Assembly: GCF_003860465.1 (NCBI RefSeq)
Contig: NZ_CP034183.1
Span: 1,812,001-1,876,000 of the forward strand
Direction of reading: 5' to 3'
DNA from: Deinococcus psychrotolerans
GTDB lineage: Bacteria; Deinococcota; Deinococci; Deinococcales; Deinococcaceae
Length of the DNA: 64,000 bases
Shown here: positions 1 to 9,266 of the stretch, one piece after another
How positions within the stretch are numbered: position 1 is the first letter of the stretch
Layout: each line of letters starts with the position of its first letter
Position numbers and translations under genes: made by a program
Notes under the pieces: model-generated
Told to the model about the DNA's origin: nothing
The model's input: only the letters and a program-made list of their open reading frames with translations
The model's database searches: none

Positions 1-2
1 CG

Positions 3-356
3 CTGCTGCAAAAGCTGCAAACCTCGGCCAGTATCAGCGGCGCGGACGCGACAAAGATGCTCAGCCAAATTGAAGACAAAATTCTGACCGACAAGCAGGT
101 GACGGCGCTGGATGACCTCGACCTCAAACGTCAAGAAGACCGCCGCGCGGCGCGGGCCAAACAGGGCAGCGCCCAACAAGGCGGCATCCGCATTCCGGGC
201 TTGCCGGGCGGCGGCTTTGGCGGGCAAAATCGGCAGGGTCAGGCGGGGCAAGCAGGCACAGGCGGCGCACCCGCAGGCGGCTCCTTCAACCCCTTCAAGC
301 AGGGCCGCGAGGCCGACGCACTCAAGGCTTACATTGCCTTGCTGCAAAAGAAATAG
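3..356 (+). CDS. Unrecognised protein, C-terminal part only (5' end outside window)
   Basis: The reading frame is open to the left edge, so only the last 117 codons are present; an internal ATG at 57 is not the likely start. The visible protein begins with a hydrophilic helical stretch (LQKLQTSASISGADATKML), then a charged part rich in Lys, Arg and Asp, then a Gly/Gln/Ala-rich low-complexity linker (about residues 60-95) and a short C-terminal helix ending KAYIALLQKK. No domain was recognised. The low-complexity stretch suggests an exported or scaffold-like protein, but this is inference. A good intrinsic terminator follows 18 bases after the stop. Confidence 0.55.
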   Translation: MLQKLQTSASISGADATKMLSQIEDKILTDKQVTALDDLDLKRQEDRRAARAKQGSAQQGGIRIPGLPGGGFGGQNRQGQAGQAGTGGAPAGGSFNPFKQGREADALKAYIALLQKK

Positions 357-373
357 AAGCGCTAGGCGGAAAG

Positions 374-402
374 AGGGCGAACTCGGGCAGTTCGCTCTTT
401 TT
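374..402 (+). terminator. Intrinsic terminator
   Basis: A 10-bp stem (agggcgaact paired with agttcgctct, one wobble) with a 5-base loop is followed by a run of T. It ends the transcript of the gene at the left edge. Confidence 0.75.
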
Positions 403-407
403 CGCAT

Positions 408-1157
408 TTACCCCTTACGCCGCGTCAAAAATACCATCGTTTCGCTGCCCATTTCCAGCGGCCCACCTTGAAAACCGCCTTGCACGCGGGGCGACTCGAA
501 GCCCGCGCAGCGCAGCAGCCACTCCACTTCGTAGCGGGTGTAGTAGCGCTGCTCCAAGCTGAAAAATCGGCGGCGCAGCGCTCCGTTCTCTCCCACCGTG
601 TCCACGTAGTAATCGGTGGTCACGCGCTGCTTGACTTCGTCGAGGCGCTGCACCAAAAACACGTCGGTGCGCTCCTTGCCGACATAAAACGTCTCGCCCT
701 CATGCCGCATGGTGGCGGGCTGGCCGTAGCGCGGCACGCTCAAATCAAACACCAGTTGGCCGCCGGGGATCAGGTGAGCACGCAGGTTTTCCAGCGCCTG
801 CAACTGCTCGTTGGGGGTGTAGAGATGCATCAGGGCGTTGAAGGGGGCGATGATCAGGTCGAAGCGGGTTTCTAATTGAAAGGTCTTGGCGTCGCCTTGC
901 ACCAGATGCAGCACCAGGTTTTCGCGCTCCGCCCGCGCTCTGGCCCGCTCCAACATGCGGGCGCTCGGCTCCAAGCCGGTCACGTCTGCGCCGCGCCGCG
1001 CCAGGTAGCTGGTCACGCGCCCGGTGCCCGCTCCAACTTCCAGCAGCTTGCCGCCGACGCGCTCAGCCAGTCCGCCGTAAAAATGCAAATCGTCGCGGTA
1101 AAGGTCGTACTGATGGTCGTAGAGATCGGCAAAATCGTCGTAGTTCACGGCCCCCAA
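408..1157 (-). CDS. Class I SAM-dependent methyltransferase
   Basis: A 249-residue Rossmann-fold methyltransferase. Motif I is LLEVGAGTGRV at residues 38-48, followed by an acidic post-I motif (TGLEPS), motif II with VQGDA, and the post-motif IIAPFNALMHL typical of the Methyltransf_25 family. The C-terminal half carries the beta-strands expected of small-molecule methyltransferases (LEQRYYTRYEVEWLL). The substrate cannot be read from the sequence. It starts one base after the stop of the MazG-BstA fusion gene upstream, so the two are almost certainly one operon. No own promoter is visible. Confidence 0.85.
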   Translation of the reverse strand: MGAVNYDDFADLYDHQYDLYRDDLHFYGGLAERVGGKLLEVGAGTGRVTSYLARRGADVTGLEPSARMLERARARAERENLVLHLVQGDAKTFQLETRFDLIIAPFNALMHLYTPNEQLQALENLRAHLIPGGQLVFDLSVPRYGQPATMRHEGETFYVGKERTDVFLVQRLDEVKQRVTTDYYVDTVGENGALRRRFFSLEQRYYTRYEVEWLLRCAGFESPRVQGGFQGGPLEMGSETMVFLTRRKG

Positions 1158-1158
1158 C

Positions 1159-2049
1159 TTAGCGCAACGGCCAGCCCTGCGCTTGCCGCAGCCGCAAGAG
1201 GTGGGCGGTGTGGTGCTGGCCGTGCCATTGGTAGCGCCGCGCCGCTTGGCCCACGCTCAGCACCTCGCCACCCACCGGATGCACGAACTCACGCGCCCAC
1301 TGCGCTTCGCTTAAGCTCTCCAGCACAGCCACCCAGCGCTGATGCAGGCTGTCGAGCAGCACCAAACTGACTTCTACAGGCAGGGCCGAATCTGCAAAGC
1401 TCGCCCACTGGCTTTCCTGATAGGGCTTGATGGTGGGCCGCTCCTCGGTCAGCGCCCATTTGAGGCGGGCGTAGGCGTTCAGGTGGCTGTCGGCAACGTG
1501 GTGAACGACCTGGCGCAGTGTCCAGCCGCCTTCACGGTAGGGGGTATCCAGTTGGGCGTCACTCAGGTTGGCCGCCGCTGAGCGCAACTCGGCAGGCAAA
1601 GCGCGAATGGCTTCCACTGCTTCTGCGCGTGCTTGCAAGGACACCTCACCCGGCACCGGCATCGGGCCAACCGGGTAACGCGGATCGGTCAAGAAGGTGC
1701 GGGGCGACGCCTCTTCTTTCTTCGTCCAGCGCTGGGCGTCGCGCGTTTCGACTTTCTGCATCATCCGCTCGAAGCCGCGCTCCAAGCTCAGGCCCCGCGA
1801 GTTGGTCATACACAGCATCACGAACAGGGCGTCGGCCAGTTCCAACTCCAAGTCGCCCACGTCTTCGCCGGCTTTGGGCGTTTTGCCGTTTTCGTGCGAG
1901 AGGACGCGGGCCACCTCGCCCACTTCTTCACTGAGACGGGCCAGCAGCAACAGCGGCGGAAAGTAGCCTTCCTTAAACTGCGAAACGTAAGCGTCTACCC
2001 GCGCACTGGCGGCGGCGAAGCTGAGCGCGGTGTCCAGGGGCGTGGTCAT
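1159..2049 (-). CDS. Fusion of a MazG-type (YpjD-like) nucleotide pyrophosphohydrolase and a YfiT/BstA-like DinB-fold S-transferase
   Basis: One uninterrupted 296-residue frame joins two enzymes. Residues 1-115 resemble Bacillus YpjD: the QFKEGYF opening, SEEVGEVA (E41, E42, E45) and ELELADALF (E70, D73) form the EExxE...ExxD metal site of the MazG family, closed by TRDAQRWTKKEE. Residues about 120-296 resemble B. subtilis YfiT/BstA: RYPVGPM, YREGGWTLRQVVHHVADSHLN and WHGQHHTAH supply His residues of the DinB-like metal site. In Bacillus, ypjD lies with bacillithiol biosynthesis genes and BstA is a bacillithiol S-transferase; Deinococcus makes bacillithiol. A combined role in thiol conjugation or NTP sanitation is inference. 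TAAGCT at 2056-2061, 6 nt before the ATG, fits a leaderless promoter. Confidence 0.85.
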   Translation of the reverse strand: MTTPLDTALSFAAASARVDAYVSQFKEGYFPPLLLLARLSEEVGEVARVLSHENGKTPKAGEDVGDLELELADALFVMLCMTNSRGLSLERGFERMMQKVETRDAQRWTKKEEASPRTFLTDPRYPVGPMPVPGEVSLQARAEAVEAIRALPAELRSAAANLSDAQLDTPYREGGWTLRQVVHHVADSHLNAYARLKWALTEERPTIKPYQESQWASFADSALPVEVSLVLLDSLHQRWVAVLESLSEAQWAREFVHPVGGEVLSVGQAARRYQWHGQHHTAHLLRLRQAQGWPLR

Positions 2050-2091
2050 TTCAGCAGCTTAGCGCCTCGGCGCAGCAAAAATCGGCACGGT

Positions 2092-2124
2092 AAAAATGCG
2101 CCCAGCTCGTCACCGAGGGGCGCA
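2092..2124 (-). terminator. Intrinsic terminator after the lipoprotein gene
   Basis: On the minus strand tgcgccc/gggcgca form a 7-bp stem followed by TTTTT. It separates the lipoprotein gene from the MazG-BstA operon. Confidence 0.65.
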
Positions 2125-2143
2125 CTTCTTGATCCGCTGGCTA

Positions 2144-2635
2144 TCAGCGAATGTAGAAAAAAGTTTCCTGCACGTCGCGGTCAGTCAGGGCGTAGGGCCG
2201 CAGGTAAGAGCTGGTCACGGTGTTCCAAGTGTCGCCGCTGTACTGGCCTTGCAGCACCACGTCCACGGTGGGGCGCACGCGGGTAAAGATGGCCCGCACC
2301 CGCTGAAGGCCGTAAGGCTCGCGTACGTCGTAAGTCACGCGGTCTTCGGCACGCGGGAAGGTGGTGGTGCCCGCGCCCACTGCCGCGCCGCGCACCAAGA
2401 CATTGCCGCGCCCGTTGGGGTCGAGCGAAATCAGAGTGACGTAGCCGGCCGTGCGGGTGGTGAGATTAAAGCTGACTTGACTGCCGATCGGGTAGGTGCT
2501 GCCTTCGCCGCGTGCGGGCGTAAAGCTGGAGATAAGATTGCTGCGCGAGCCGCTGAGGCCCGCGTTGGACTGAACCGTCACTGAACAGGCGCTTAGGCCA
2601 AGCGCCAAAGAGCCGAGCAAAAAGGCATTTCGCAT
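2144..2635 (-). CDS. DUF4384-type lipoprotein
   Basis: A 163-residue exported protein. The N-terminus is a lipoprotein signal with lipobox LSAC (Cys17). After a Ser/Asn-rich linker comes a beta-rich domain with YPIGSQVSFNLTTRTAGYVTLISLDPNGRG, the pattern of DUF4384 domains found in bacterial envelope proteins. The domain continues to the C-terminus (VQETFFYIR). The function of DUF4384 is not established. TATGCT at 2642-2647 lies 6 nt before the ATG and fits leaderless transcription; a terminator follows the gene, so it is probably monocistronic. Confidence 0.75.
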   Translation of the reverse strand: MRNAFLLGSLALGLSACSVTVQSNAGLSGSRSNLISSFTPARGEGSTYPIGSQVSFNLTTRTAGYVTLISLDPNGRGNVLVRGAAVGAGTTTFPRAEDRVTYDVREPYGLQRVRAIFTRVRPTVDVVLQGQYSGDTWNTVTSSYLRPYALTDRDVQETFFYIR

Positions 2636-2787
2636 ACATTAAGCATACTGCATCGAGCCTGACTTGAACCTGAAGCTGGCCCAATTTCTTCTCATGGTTT
2701 TATTCACATTGGGTGCCGGAGAGTGAAAACCGGACAGTGAAAAGAAAGGAGCGGAAGCGGAAGGTGACAAGAGCGCTCTGCCCATTT

Positions 2788-2850
2788 TTGACAGTCTGCT
2801 CGGCAATTGTCATTCTCAATCAGTAAGCCCGGGCCGGTGCGCCGTACCAT
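2788..2850 (+). promoter_or_regulatory. Promoter region of ftsH
   Basis: Two candidates are visible. TTGACA (2788-2793) and CATTCT (2811-2816) are spaced by 17 bp. Closer to the gene, TACCAT (2845-2850) sits 5 nt before the ATG and would give a leaderless mRNA. Which is used cannot be decided from sequence. Confidence 0.45.
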
Positions 2851-2855
2851 ACGGC

Positions 2856-4736
2856 ATGACCCTGCGCCGCCCGACTGACCGGCAAACCACTTCTTCCAAA
2901 CGCTCTTGCTCAGCGTGGCAGCGGCGCGTCACGGGCTGGCTGGCTCCAGTGCTGATCAGCTCGCTGCTACTCGGCGCGGCGGGAGCGCAGCAGTCGCCTG
3001 TACAGCCAGCCGCCGTTCGCAACGACCAGAACTACACCGCGTCCAATTTCCTCGCCGATGTCCGCGCCGGCAGGGTCAGCAGGGTGGTCATTGACGGTGA
3101 CGGCAACGTCCGGGCCACCGTGCAGGGCGAGGGCCGCACGCTCGACGTGGTGGTGCCGCCCACCGGGCAGACCCTCAGCGCGTTGCGGGCCGCCAAAGTG
3201 GAAACCCAGGTGGTCGGCGGCGGCTCACCCTTCGGCTGGATCACTCAACTGCTGCCGCTGATTTTGATCGGGCTGGTGCTGCTGGTGATCTGGCGCGGCG
3301 CACGCGGCAATCAGGGCGGCGGCGCGAGTCAGTTCGGCAAATCCAAAGCCAACGTGTTTCAAGAAGGTCAGGTCAAAGTCAACTTCGGCGACGTGGCGGG
3401 CTGCGACGAAGCCAAAGCCGACCTCACTGAAGTGGTGGACTTCCTCAAGCACCCCGAGAAATACCACGCGCTGGGCGCACGCATCCCACACGGCGTTTTG
3501 CTGGTCGGCCCTCCCGGCAGCGGCAAAACCTTGCTGGCCCGCGCCGTGGCCGGAGAAGCCAAAGTGCCTTACTTCTCGATCAGCGGTTCGGACTTTGTGG
3601 AAATGTTTGTCGGCGTCGGTGCGGCCCGTGTCCGTGATTTGTTCGAGCAGGCCCGCAAAGCCTCGCCGTGCATCGTCTTCATTGACGAAATCGACGCAGT
3701 GGGCCGCAAGCGCGGCTCCGGGATGCAGGGCGGCAACGACGAGCGCGAGCAGACCCTCAACCAACTCCTCGTCGAGATGGACGGCTTCGGCACCGGCCAC
3801 GACGTGATCATTCTGGCGGCCACCAACCGCCCCGACGTGCTCGACGCTGCACTGTTGCGGCCCGGACGCTTTGACCGGCAAGTTGTGGTGGACGCGCCCG
3901 ATGTGAGGGGACGCGAAACCATTCTCAAGATTCACGCCCGCAAAAAGCCGCTGGATTTGAGCGTGGATCTGGCCGCCATCGCCAAGCAGACGCCCGGTAT
4001 GGTCGGCGCTGACTTGGAGAACTTGCTCAACGAAGCGGCGCTGGGCGCGGCCAGAGAGCAGCGCAGCCGGATTACCAACAAAGACATCGACGAGGCGCGT
4101 GACCGGGTGCTGATGGGGCCGGAGCGGCGCAGCATGGTCATCGGCGAAAAAGACCGCCGCGTCACGGCTTACCACGAAGTCGGGCATGCGCTGGCCGCGC
4201 AACTGCTGCCGCACGCCGACCGCGTTCACAAACTGACCGTCGTGCCGCGTGGACGGGCGGCGGGCTACATGATGCCGCTGCGTGAAGACCGGGTGCATTA
4301 CGTGCGGGCCGCGCTCGAAGACATGATCGCCGTGGCGCTGGCGGGCCGCGCCGCCGAAGAAATCGTCTTCGGGGAAGTCACCACCGGAGCGCAAAACGAC
4401 TTCCAGCAGGCCACCAACATCGCCCGCCGGATGATGACCGAGTGGGGCATGAGCGACAAGCTCGGCAAGGTGGCGCTCAGCAGTGAGGCCAGTATGTACC
4501 TCGGCGGCACGGCGATGGGCAACTACGGCCCGCGCACCGCCCGCTTGATCGACGAAGAAGTCTCGTTGCTGATCGAGTCTCAGTACCAGCGTGTCCTAGA
4601 GCTGATGCGCACCCACCTCGACCGCACCCACAGCATCGTCACCGCCCTGATCGAACACGAAACCCTGTCGGGCGAAGAATTTGCCTCGGTGCTGGCGGGT
4701 GGCACGCTGAGCAGTGTGTCATTGGGCAAGGCCTAA
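2856..4736 (+). CDS. ftsH: ATP-dependent zinc metalloprotease FtsH
   Basis: A 626-residue membrane-anchored AAA+ protease that extracts and degrades membrane and regulatory proteins. Order of parts: basic N-terminus, first membrane segment about residues 25-45, periplasmic FtsH_ext domain about 55-125, second membrane segment about 128-147, then the AAA domain with Walker A GPPGSGKT (218-225), Walker B IVFIDEID (273-280) and the second region of homology ([20 protein letters not shown]). The M41 protease domain has the HEVGH zinc motif near residue 440. Length is typical, with a slightly extended N-terminus. The gene stands alone: its own promoter lies upstream and a strong terminator follows. 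Confidence 0.97.
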   Translation: MTLRRPTDRQTTSSKRSCSAWQRRVTGWLAPVLISSLLLGAAGAQQSPVQPAAVRNDQNYTASNFLADVRAGRVSRVVIDGDGNVRATVQGEGRTLDVVVPPTGQTLSALRAAKVETQVVGGGSPFGWITQLLPLILIGLVLLVIWRGARGNQGGGASQFGKSKANVFQEGQVKVNFGDVAGCDEAKADLTEVVDFLKHPEKYHALGARIPHGVLLVGPPGSGKTLLARAVAGEAKVPYFSISGSDFVEMFVGVGAARVRDLFEQARKASPCIVFIDEIDAVGRKRGSGMQGGNDEREQTLNQLLVEMDGFGTGHDVIILAATNRPDVLDAALLRPGRFDRQVVVDAPDVRGRETILKIHARKKPLDLSVDLAAIAKQTPGMVGADLENLLNEAALGAAREQRSRITNKDIDEARDRVLMGPERRSMVIGEKDRRVTAYHEVGHALAAQLLPHADRVHKLTVVPRGRAAGYMMPLREDRVHYVRAALEDMIAVALAGRAAEEIVFGEVTTGAQNDFQQATNIARRMMTEWGMSDKLGKVALSSEASMYLGGTAMGNYGPRTARLIDEEVSLLIESQYQRVLELMRTHLDRTHSIVTALIEHETLSGEEFASVLAGGTLSSVSLGKA

Positions 4737-4766
4737 AGCAGAGCGGGCCGTACGGTTGAAGACGAG

Positions 4767-4803
4767 CAAACGGCGGCCTGAGCAGGTGGGCCGCCGTTTT
4801 GTG
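4767..4803 (+). terminator. Intrinsic terminator of ftsH
   Basis: An 11-bp perfect stem (aaacggcggcc with ggccgccgttt) and T run; it can also work in reverse because of the A run on the left. Confidence 0.85.
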
Positions 4804-4889
4804 TGCGCCTTCCGGGCAGCCGCTCACCTTCGGATAGCGGACGGCTGAGCCAACTTTACAACGGAGCACTTGCGCTAGACTAATCAGCA

Positions 4890-5240
4890 ATGAAACTCCG
4901 TTTGCCGCGCTGGGAGGAAGTGCGCCGCCTGCCCCTGACCATGATGATCGCCAGTTTGCTCGCGGCACTGGGCATCGTCCAAATGACATTTTTGCTGGGC
5001 CAGAGTGGCTACCGTTACCTGACCTGGACGCAGCAAACTGGGCTGGCCCGCAGTCAGCAAACGCAACTCGAACAAGACGTCATCATCCTTCAAGACGCCA
5101 AAGCCAAAGCCAGCGACCCAGACTATATGGACGCGCTGGCCCGCTGCATCGGTTATGTGGGCAAAACTGAACAGGTGGTGGTGGCGCAAAGCGCCGAGGA
5201 GAGCTTGTCAGGCAACTGCGACCCGGTGCGCTTGCCTTAA
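4890..5240 (+). CDS. FtsB/DivIC-like septum formation initiator protein
   Basis: A 116-residue single-pass membrane protein. A short basic cytoplasmic N-terminus precedes a membrane segment (about residues 16-38) and a coiled coil (about 42-75, QTQLEQDVIILQDAKAK). Then comes DPDYMDALARCIGYVGKTEQVVV, whose layout follows the FtsB/DivIC pattern (DPDYIE..AR..LGYV.pgE.vv). In that family the protein bridges FtsL and FtsQ at the division septum. The match rests on architecture and this one motif, so an unrelated coiled-coil membrane protein is possible. TAGACT at 4876-4881, 8 nt before the ATG, suggests a leaderless message. Confidence 0.7.
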   Translation: MKLRLPRWEEVRRLPLTMMIASLLAALGIVQMTFLLGQSGYRYLTWTQQTGLARSQQTQLEQDVIILQDAKAKASDPDYMDALARCIGYVGKTEQVVVAQSAEESLSGNCDPVRLP

Positions 5241-5416
5241 CTTTCGGCTTGTCGCCTGCGCCTATACAGCCATTTGAATTCCATGAGTAATGTGAGTAAT
5301 CTGACAAGCAAGAAAGCTGTGTGACACTCGGCGCTACGTTGGTGGCCGTTTCCAGCCGAGCGAAGTGAAACTGGAGCTGATCTTAGATCTCTCTTCGGCC
5401 CACTCTTGGAGCGCCC

Positions 5417-6586
5417 TTGAAGCAGCCTGTCCCCAACAACATAGAACCCTCGATTCTTCAGGAACACCGCGAAAAGCACGCCAAGATTTTTGAGGCCACG
5501 CTGTTCGTTTCTATTCCCTTGGGGTTCTTTATTCTGTGGGGTTCGCTGATAGGGGCCGTGCCGGTTTGGTGGCCAACTTATGTGCCGCTGCTGCTGGTCT
5601 TGCTCGGCGGAGCCATTTTTGGGCGCTCGCGCACGCTTTCAGCACGCTACGAGGTCTTGAAGCTCGCCCTCCTGTGCGCCAACGGCCTGGCACTCAATGT
5701 GCTGCGCTTGTTTGGCCCCGACGGCTTGAGTGCGTTTGCAGAAAATAGCTTGTACATTGTTGCCGCTGGCATTTTTTTGTTTCAGCGTCCCCGTTGGGTC
5801 GTTCTCACCACCGTGCTCTATTCGGGCATTCACCTCTCCATCAGCGCTTTGCTGATTGGCCGCGATCCTTCGCTGGAACGCTGGATTTCTCTAGCGCTGA
5901 TGACCGCGACGGTGGGCGTGTTTTTCCTGCTGTACTTGTACCGGAAGTGGTGGGAAGAAGCCCATGAATCGCGCCGCGTGTATGAGCGCCTGGCCTACAC
6001 CGACGACCTGACCACGTTGCCCAACCGCCGGGCGCTGATCAACTTGTGGCAGACCTACAAGCCGCATGAAAGCGCCGCCGTGATGATGGTGGATATTGAC
6101 CACTTCAAGCAGGTCAACGACCGTTTTGGACACGCCGAGGGCGACCGCTTGCTGTGGTCGGTGGGCCAACTGATTTACCGCCAGCTCGGCATTTCCCCGC
6201 GCTCGTCCGCGCCGCAACCTGCGGTGGGGCGCTGGGGCGGCGAGGAATTTTTGGTGCTGCTGCCTGCCAGTACCCCGACGCTGGCTTATCTGTTCGCCGA
6301 GTCTATTCGCGAGAGCGTGCAGTACACCGACGACGCCACGCCGCTGACGGTCAGCTTGGGCGTGGCGCTGCGCGAACAAGGCGAGTCACTGGCGCAAACG
6401 GCGGCCCGCGCCGACACCGCACTGTATCAGGCCAAACAGACGGGCCGTAACCGGGTGGTGCTGTACGACGAGCTGGATACTCCCCTTTCTCCTGTGCTTC
6501 ACGGCAACTTTTTACCCGACCCCGAAGCCTCAGACCAAGCGGCGCGGAGCAGCGAACGGATGCTCGAAGAGTGGCCTACGCGCTGA
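5417..6586 (+). CDS. Membrane-bound diguanylate cyclase (GGDEF domain)
   Basis: A 389-residue protein: about six membrane segments in residues 25-185, then a GGDEF domain that makes cyclic di-GMP from two GTP. The domain opens with [15 protein letters not shown], contains [13 protein letters not shown] and the active-site motif GRWGGEEF (near residue 273), and ends with [16 protein letters not shown]. The inhibitory RxxD site expected just upstream of GGEEF is absent, so product feedback may be lost. No EAL domain is fused. The start is TTG with GGAG five bases upstream (5408-5411); no better start in this frame was found. The ligand sensed by the membrane part is unknown. Confidence 0.9.
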   Translation: MKQPVPNNIEPSILQEHREKHAKIFEATLFVSIPLGFFILWGSLIGAVPVWWPTYVPLLLVLLGGAIFGRSRTLSARYEVLKLALLCANGLALNVLRLFGPDGLSAFAENSLYIVAAGIFLFQRPRWVVLTTVLYSGIHLSISALLIGRDPSLERWISLALMTATVGVFFLLYLYRKWWEEAHESRRVYERLAYTDDLTTLPNRRALINLWQTYKPHESAAVMMVDIDHFKQVNDRFGHAEGDRLLWSVGQLIYRQLGISPRSSAPQPAVGRWGGEEFLVLLPASTPTLAYLFAESIRESVQYTDDATPLTVSLGVALREQGESLAQTAARADTALYQAKQTGRNRVVLYDELDTPLSPVLHGNFLPDPEASDQAARSSERMLEEWPTR

Positions 6587-6662
6587 GCGGCGTTTTGAGC
6601 AGACCTTCACCCTGAGAGCGCTGCCGCATTGCTCAGGCGCTGGGAGCGCTAGAACCCTGAGC

Positions 6663-7553
6663 ATGACTCAACCCCATTCACTCAGTGCACAGGCCAGCGG
6701 CCAGTTCAAGATCGGCGGCGACCTCAGCGTCAACCGCCTCGGTTACGGAGCCATGCGGATTACCGGCAAAGGCATTTGGGGCGAGCCGGATGACCGAGAG
6801 GAAGCCCTCAAGGTTCTCAAACGCCTTCCCGAACTCGGCATCGACTTTATCGACACCGCCGACAGCTACGGCCCCTACATTTCCGAAGATTTGATTGCCG
6901 AAGCGCTTTTCCCTTACGGCGACACCGTAATCGCCACCAAAGGCGGCCTGACCCGTCACGGCCCCGACGTCTGGCCGCCGCTGGGCCGCCCCGAGTACCT
7001 GCGTCAGTGCGTGCTGATGAGCCTGCGCCGCCTCAAAATCGAGCAGATTCCGCTGTGGCAACTCCACCGCATCGACAAAAAAGTGCCGCGTGACGAGCAG
7101 TTCGGCGTGATGAAGCAGATGCAGGACGAAGGCCTGATTCGCCACCTGGGCTTGTCTGAAGTCAGCGTGGAAGAGATCAAAGCCGCCCAGCAGGTTTTTG
7201 AAGTGACCACCGTCCAAAACCTCTACAACCTGGTGACCCGCCAAAGCGAAGAAGTGCTGGACTACTGCGAGGCGCAAAACATCGGCTTTATTCCCTGGTT
7301 CCCGCTGGCGTCGGGCAGCCTTGCCAGAGAAGGCAGCTTGCTCAGCAGTGTGGCCGAGAAACACCAGGTCAGCGCCAGCGGAATCGCTCTGGCATGGATT
7401 TTGCAGCGCAGCCCGGTGATGTTGCCGATTCCCGGCACCAGCAAAGTCAAGCACCTCGAAGAAAATGTGGCGGCGGCGGGCCTGATTCTCAGCGACGAGG
7501 ACTTCAAGGCGCTCGATCAGCAGGGCAAGGCAGAAGCCAGCAAGCAGAAGTAA
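6663..7553 (+). CDS. Aldo/keto reductase
   Basis: A 296-residue TIM-barrel NAD(P)H-dependent oxidoreductase. The catalytic tetrad is complete: Asp64 and Tyr69 in [10 protein letters not shown], Lys93 in ATKGG and His135 in LWQLHRID. The nucleotide-binding C-terminal part shows [20 protein letters not shown], typical of the AKR family that includes YajO/IolS-like enzymes. The physiological substrate is unknown. The gene is flanked by the diguanylate cyclase upstream and a strong bidirectional terminator downstream, so it is probably transcribed alone. Confidence 0.92.
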   Translation: MTQPHSLSAQASGQFKIGGDLSVNRLGYGAMRITGKGIWGEPDDREEALKVLKRLPELGIDFIDTADSYGPYISEDLIAEALFPYGDTVIATKGGLTRHGPDVWPPLGRPEYLRQCVLMSLRRLKIEQIPLWQLHRIDKKVPRDEQFGVMKQMQDEGLIRHLGLSEVSVEEIKAAQQVFEVTTVQNLYNLVTRQSEEVLDYCEAQNIGFIPWFPLASGSLAREGSLLSSVAEKHQVSASGIALAWILQRSPVMLPIPGTSKVKHLEENVAAAGLILSDEDFKALDQQGKAEASKQK

Positions 7554-7564
7554 GACCAGATTTG

Positions 7565-7600
7565 AAAAAACCGCGTCCTAGTAATGGACGCGGTTTTTCT
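7565..7600. terminator. Bidirectional intrinsic terminator
   Basis: A 14-bp perfect stem (arms at 7565-7578 and 7586-7599) with A run on the left and T run on the right serves both the aldo/keto reductase (+) and the DoxX gene (-). Confidence 0.9.
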
Positions 7601-7630
7601 TCGTCTTCTGTGTCCTGTCTCCCGTTGCTG

Positions 7631-7996
7631 TTACTTCCCCCGGTCGGCCACCACCAGCAGCAGACCGCCCATCATGGCCACGTTTTTGGCAAAGTGCAGC
7701 ATCTGACCCTGGCGCTCGGCTCCCTCCATTTGCCAAAACGGGTGGCCGATAACCGTGGTGGGCACCATGCTGGAGAGCAGCGCCAGCGCCGAGGTGCGCG
7801 GCATGATGCCCAGCGCCATCAGCACGCCCGACGCGGCCATGATGCCGCCGTTGATTTGGGTCAGCAGCTCGGGTTCCGGGAGTCCGGCCCGCTCGACCAG
7901 TTTGGCGCGTTGCTGGGGGTGTTGCAGCGCCGAGAGGCCGCCCTGAACGAAAATAGAAGCCAGCGCGGCGCGGCCCACGAAGTTGAGGATACTCAT
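7631..7996 (-). CDS. DoxX family membrane protein
   Basis: A 121-residue protein with four hydrophobic helices. It opens with VGRAALASIFVQGGLSAL, contains the Gly-rich second helix (NGGIMAASGVLMALGI) and ends with KNVAMMGGLLLVVADRG, which is the layout of DoxX proteins. Family members are linked to quinone or thiol redox processes in some bacteria, but this one has no informative neighbour. An AGGA motif lies upstream of the ATG, so this gene appears to be leadered, unlike many neighbours. Confidence 0.85.
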   Translation of the reverse strand: MSILNFVGRAALASIFVQGGLSALQHPQQRAKLVERAGLPEPELLTQINGGIMAASGVLMALGIMPRTSALALLSSMVPTTVIGHPFWQMEGAERQGQMLHFAKNVAMMGGLLLVVADRGK

Positions 7997-8150
7997 GCTG
8001 GCATCCTGCCAGAAAAAGCAGGTGGGTTGCCACTTCCTTTTCTTTAGACCTGCCTTGTGAGCTGGCTTAAAAACCGCTCATACTGCCCTTACTGTAAGCT
8101 CCCATCAGATTGCCTCAGCCGCGTAACACTTGCACGAGCGCCCCCAGCTC

Positions 8151-8156
8151 TAAACT
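8151..8156 (+). promoter_or_regulatory. Leaderless-type -10 box of the solute-binding protein gene
   Basis: TAAACT lies 7 nt before the ATG at 8164 with TTGCAC (8130-8135) upstream. It supports the ATG at 8164 over the TTG at 8110. Confidence 0.55.
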
Positions 8157-8163
8157 GCTGAGT

Positions 8164-9132
8164 ATGTCACGCTTTCTTTTCACCGCTGTTCTCAGTTTGG
8201 GCCTGCTCGGTGCGGCCCAGGCCCAAACGACACCACTGCCCACCATTCATATCGGGCTGGGGTATATCCCCAATGTGCAGTTCACGCCGTTTTACGTCGC
8301 CAAGCGGCTGGACTACTTCAAGGCCGAGGGGCTGAACGTGGAGTATCAGCACGGTTACGTTTCCGAACTTATTCCGCTGCTGCTGCAAGGCAAACTCGAC
8401 TTTGTGGTGGGCGATCCTGAAGACGCGATTTTGGCGCGTTCGGCGGGTCAGCCAGTCAAATACATCATGGCGATGTACCAAAAAGTTCCGGCGACGGTGT
8501 TCAGTTTGGCCAGCAAAAATATCCGCACCCCCGCCGACCTGAAGGGCAAAGTCATCGGCATTCCCGGCACCTTCGGCAGCACTTATTTTGCTCTGGGGGC
8601 ACTGCTCGACTCAGCGGGCCTCAAAGAAAGCGACGTGAAACTGGCTTCCATCGGCTTTACCCAGCTTGAAGCGGTGCGCGGCGGCAAGGTAGACGCGGCG
8701 GTGGGCTTTGTCAACAACGAAGTCGTGAACCTGAAAGCGGCGGGCGTGCCGGTCAGCACCCTCGATGTGACGGCGGCTTACCCGATGGTGGGCGTAGGGA
8801 TCATCACCACCGACAAAAACGCCCAGACGGCGCTGGCCAAAAAAGTGGTGCGGGCCTCGCAGCGGGCCATGCGCCTGACCATCAACGATCCAGCCCAAGC
8901 CTTCAAGATTGGGCTCAAGGACTTCGGCAGCGGCGGCGGCACGCTCAGCGTCTTGCAGGCCAGTTTGCCGCTGATGCAGAGCAGCGCCACCAAAGTCAGC
9001 GGTCTGGGCTACAGCGACCCCGCCGCATGGACAAAGGCGGTGGCGTACTTGCAAAAGCAGGGCAAAGTGCCGAGCAGCGCGAAAGCCAGCGACTTTTTCA
9101 GCAACGCGGCGATTAGCAAAACGCTGAAGTAG
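8164..9132 (+). CDS. NMT1/THI5-like ABC transporter substrate-binding protein
   Basis: A 322-residue exported binding protein. The signal peptide MSRFLFTAVLSLGLLGAAQA is followed by the NMT1/SsuA-type fold: LGYIPNVQFTPFYVAKRLDYF, GKLDFVVGDPEDAI, GKVIGIPGTFGSTYFAL and GKVDAAVGFVNNEVV. Family members bind thiamine precursors, riboflavin, taurine, nitrate or similar small molecules, and the closest motif resemblance is to thiamine-precursor (ThiY-like) or riboflavin-type binders. No permease or ATPase gene is adjacent, so its transporter must be encoded elsewhere. The start was chosen at the signal peptide, supported by the -10 box 7 nt upstream. Confidence 0.88.
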   Translation: MSRFLFTAVLSLGLLGAAQAQTTPLPTIHIGLGYIPNVQFTPFYVAKRLDYFKAEGLNVEYQHGYVSELIPLLLQGKLDFVVGDPEDAILARSAGQPVKYIMAMYQKVPATVFSLASKNIRTPADLKGKVIGIPGTFGSTYFALGALLDSAGLKESDVKLASIGFTQLEAVRGGKVDAAVGFVNNEVVNLKAAGVPVSTLDVTAAYPMVGVGIITTDKNAQTALAKKVVRASQRAMRLTINDPAQAFKIGLKDFGSGGGTLSVLQASLPLMQSSATKVSGLGYSDPAAWTKAVAYLQKQGKVPSSAKASDFFSNAAISKTLK

Positions 9133-9266
9133 AGCTTGTCGGTTGCCACTGGCTTGTTGGGCCAAGAAGAGTGCTAAGCACATTGGCTTACCCGCCGCGC
9201 TGCACCCTTCCTCATGGCCGCCTCACCTGCTAAGCTGAGCCATCACCTGAAAGGAGGTGCAGCAAC

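Noticed and set aside
5241..5416. c-di-GMP riboswitch before the diguanylate cyclase
   Set aside because: No GEMM core motif was found; only a short ctcggc/gccgag pairing is present.
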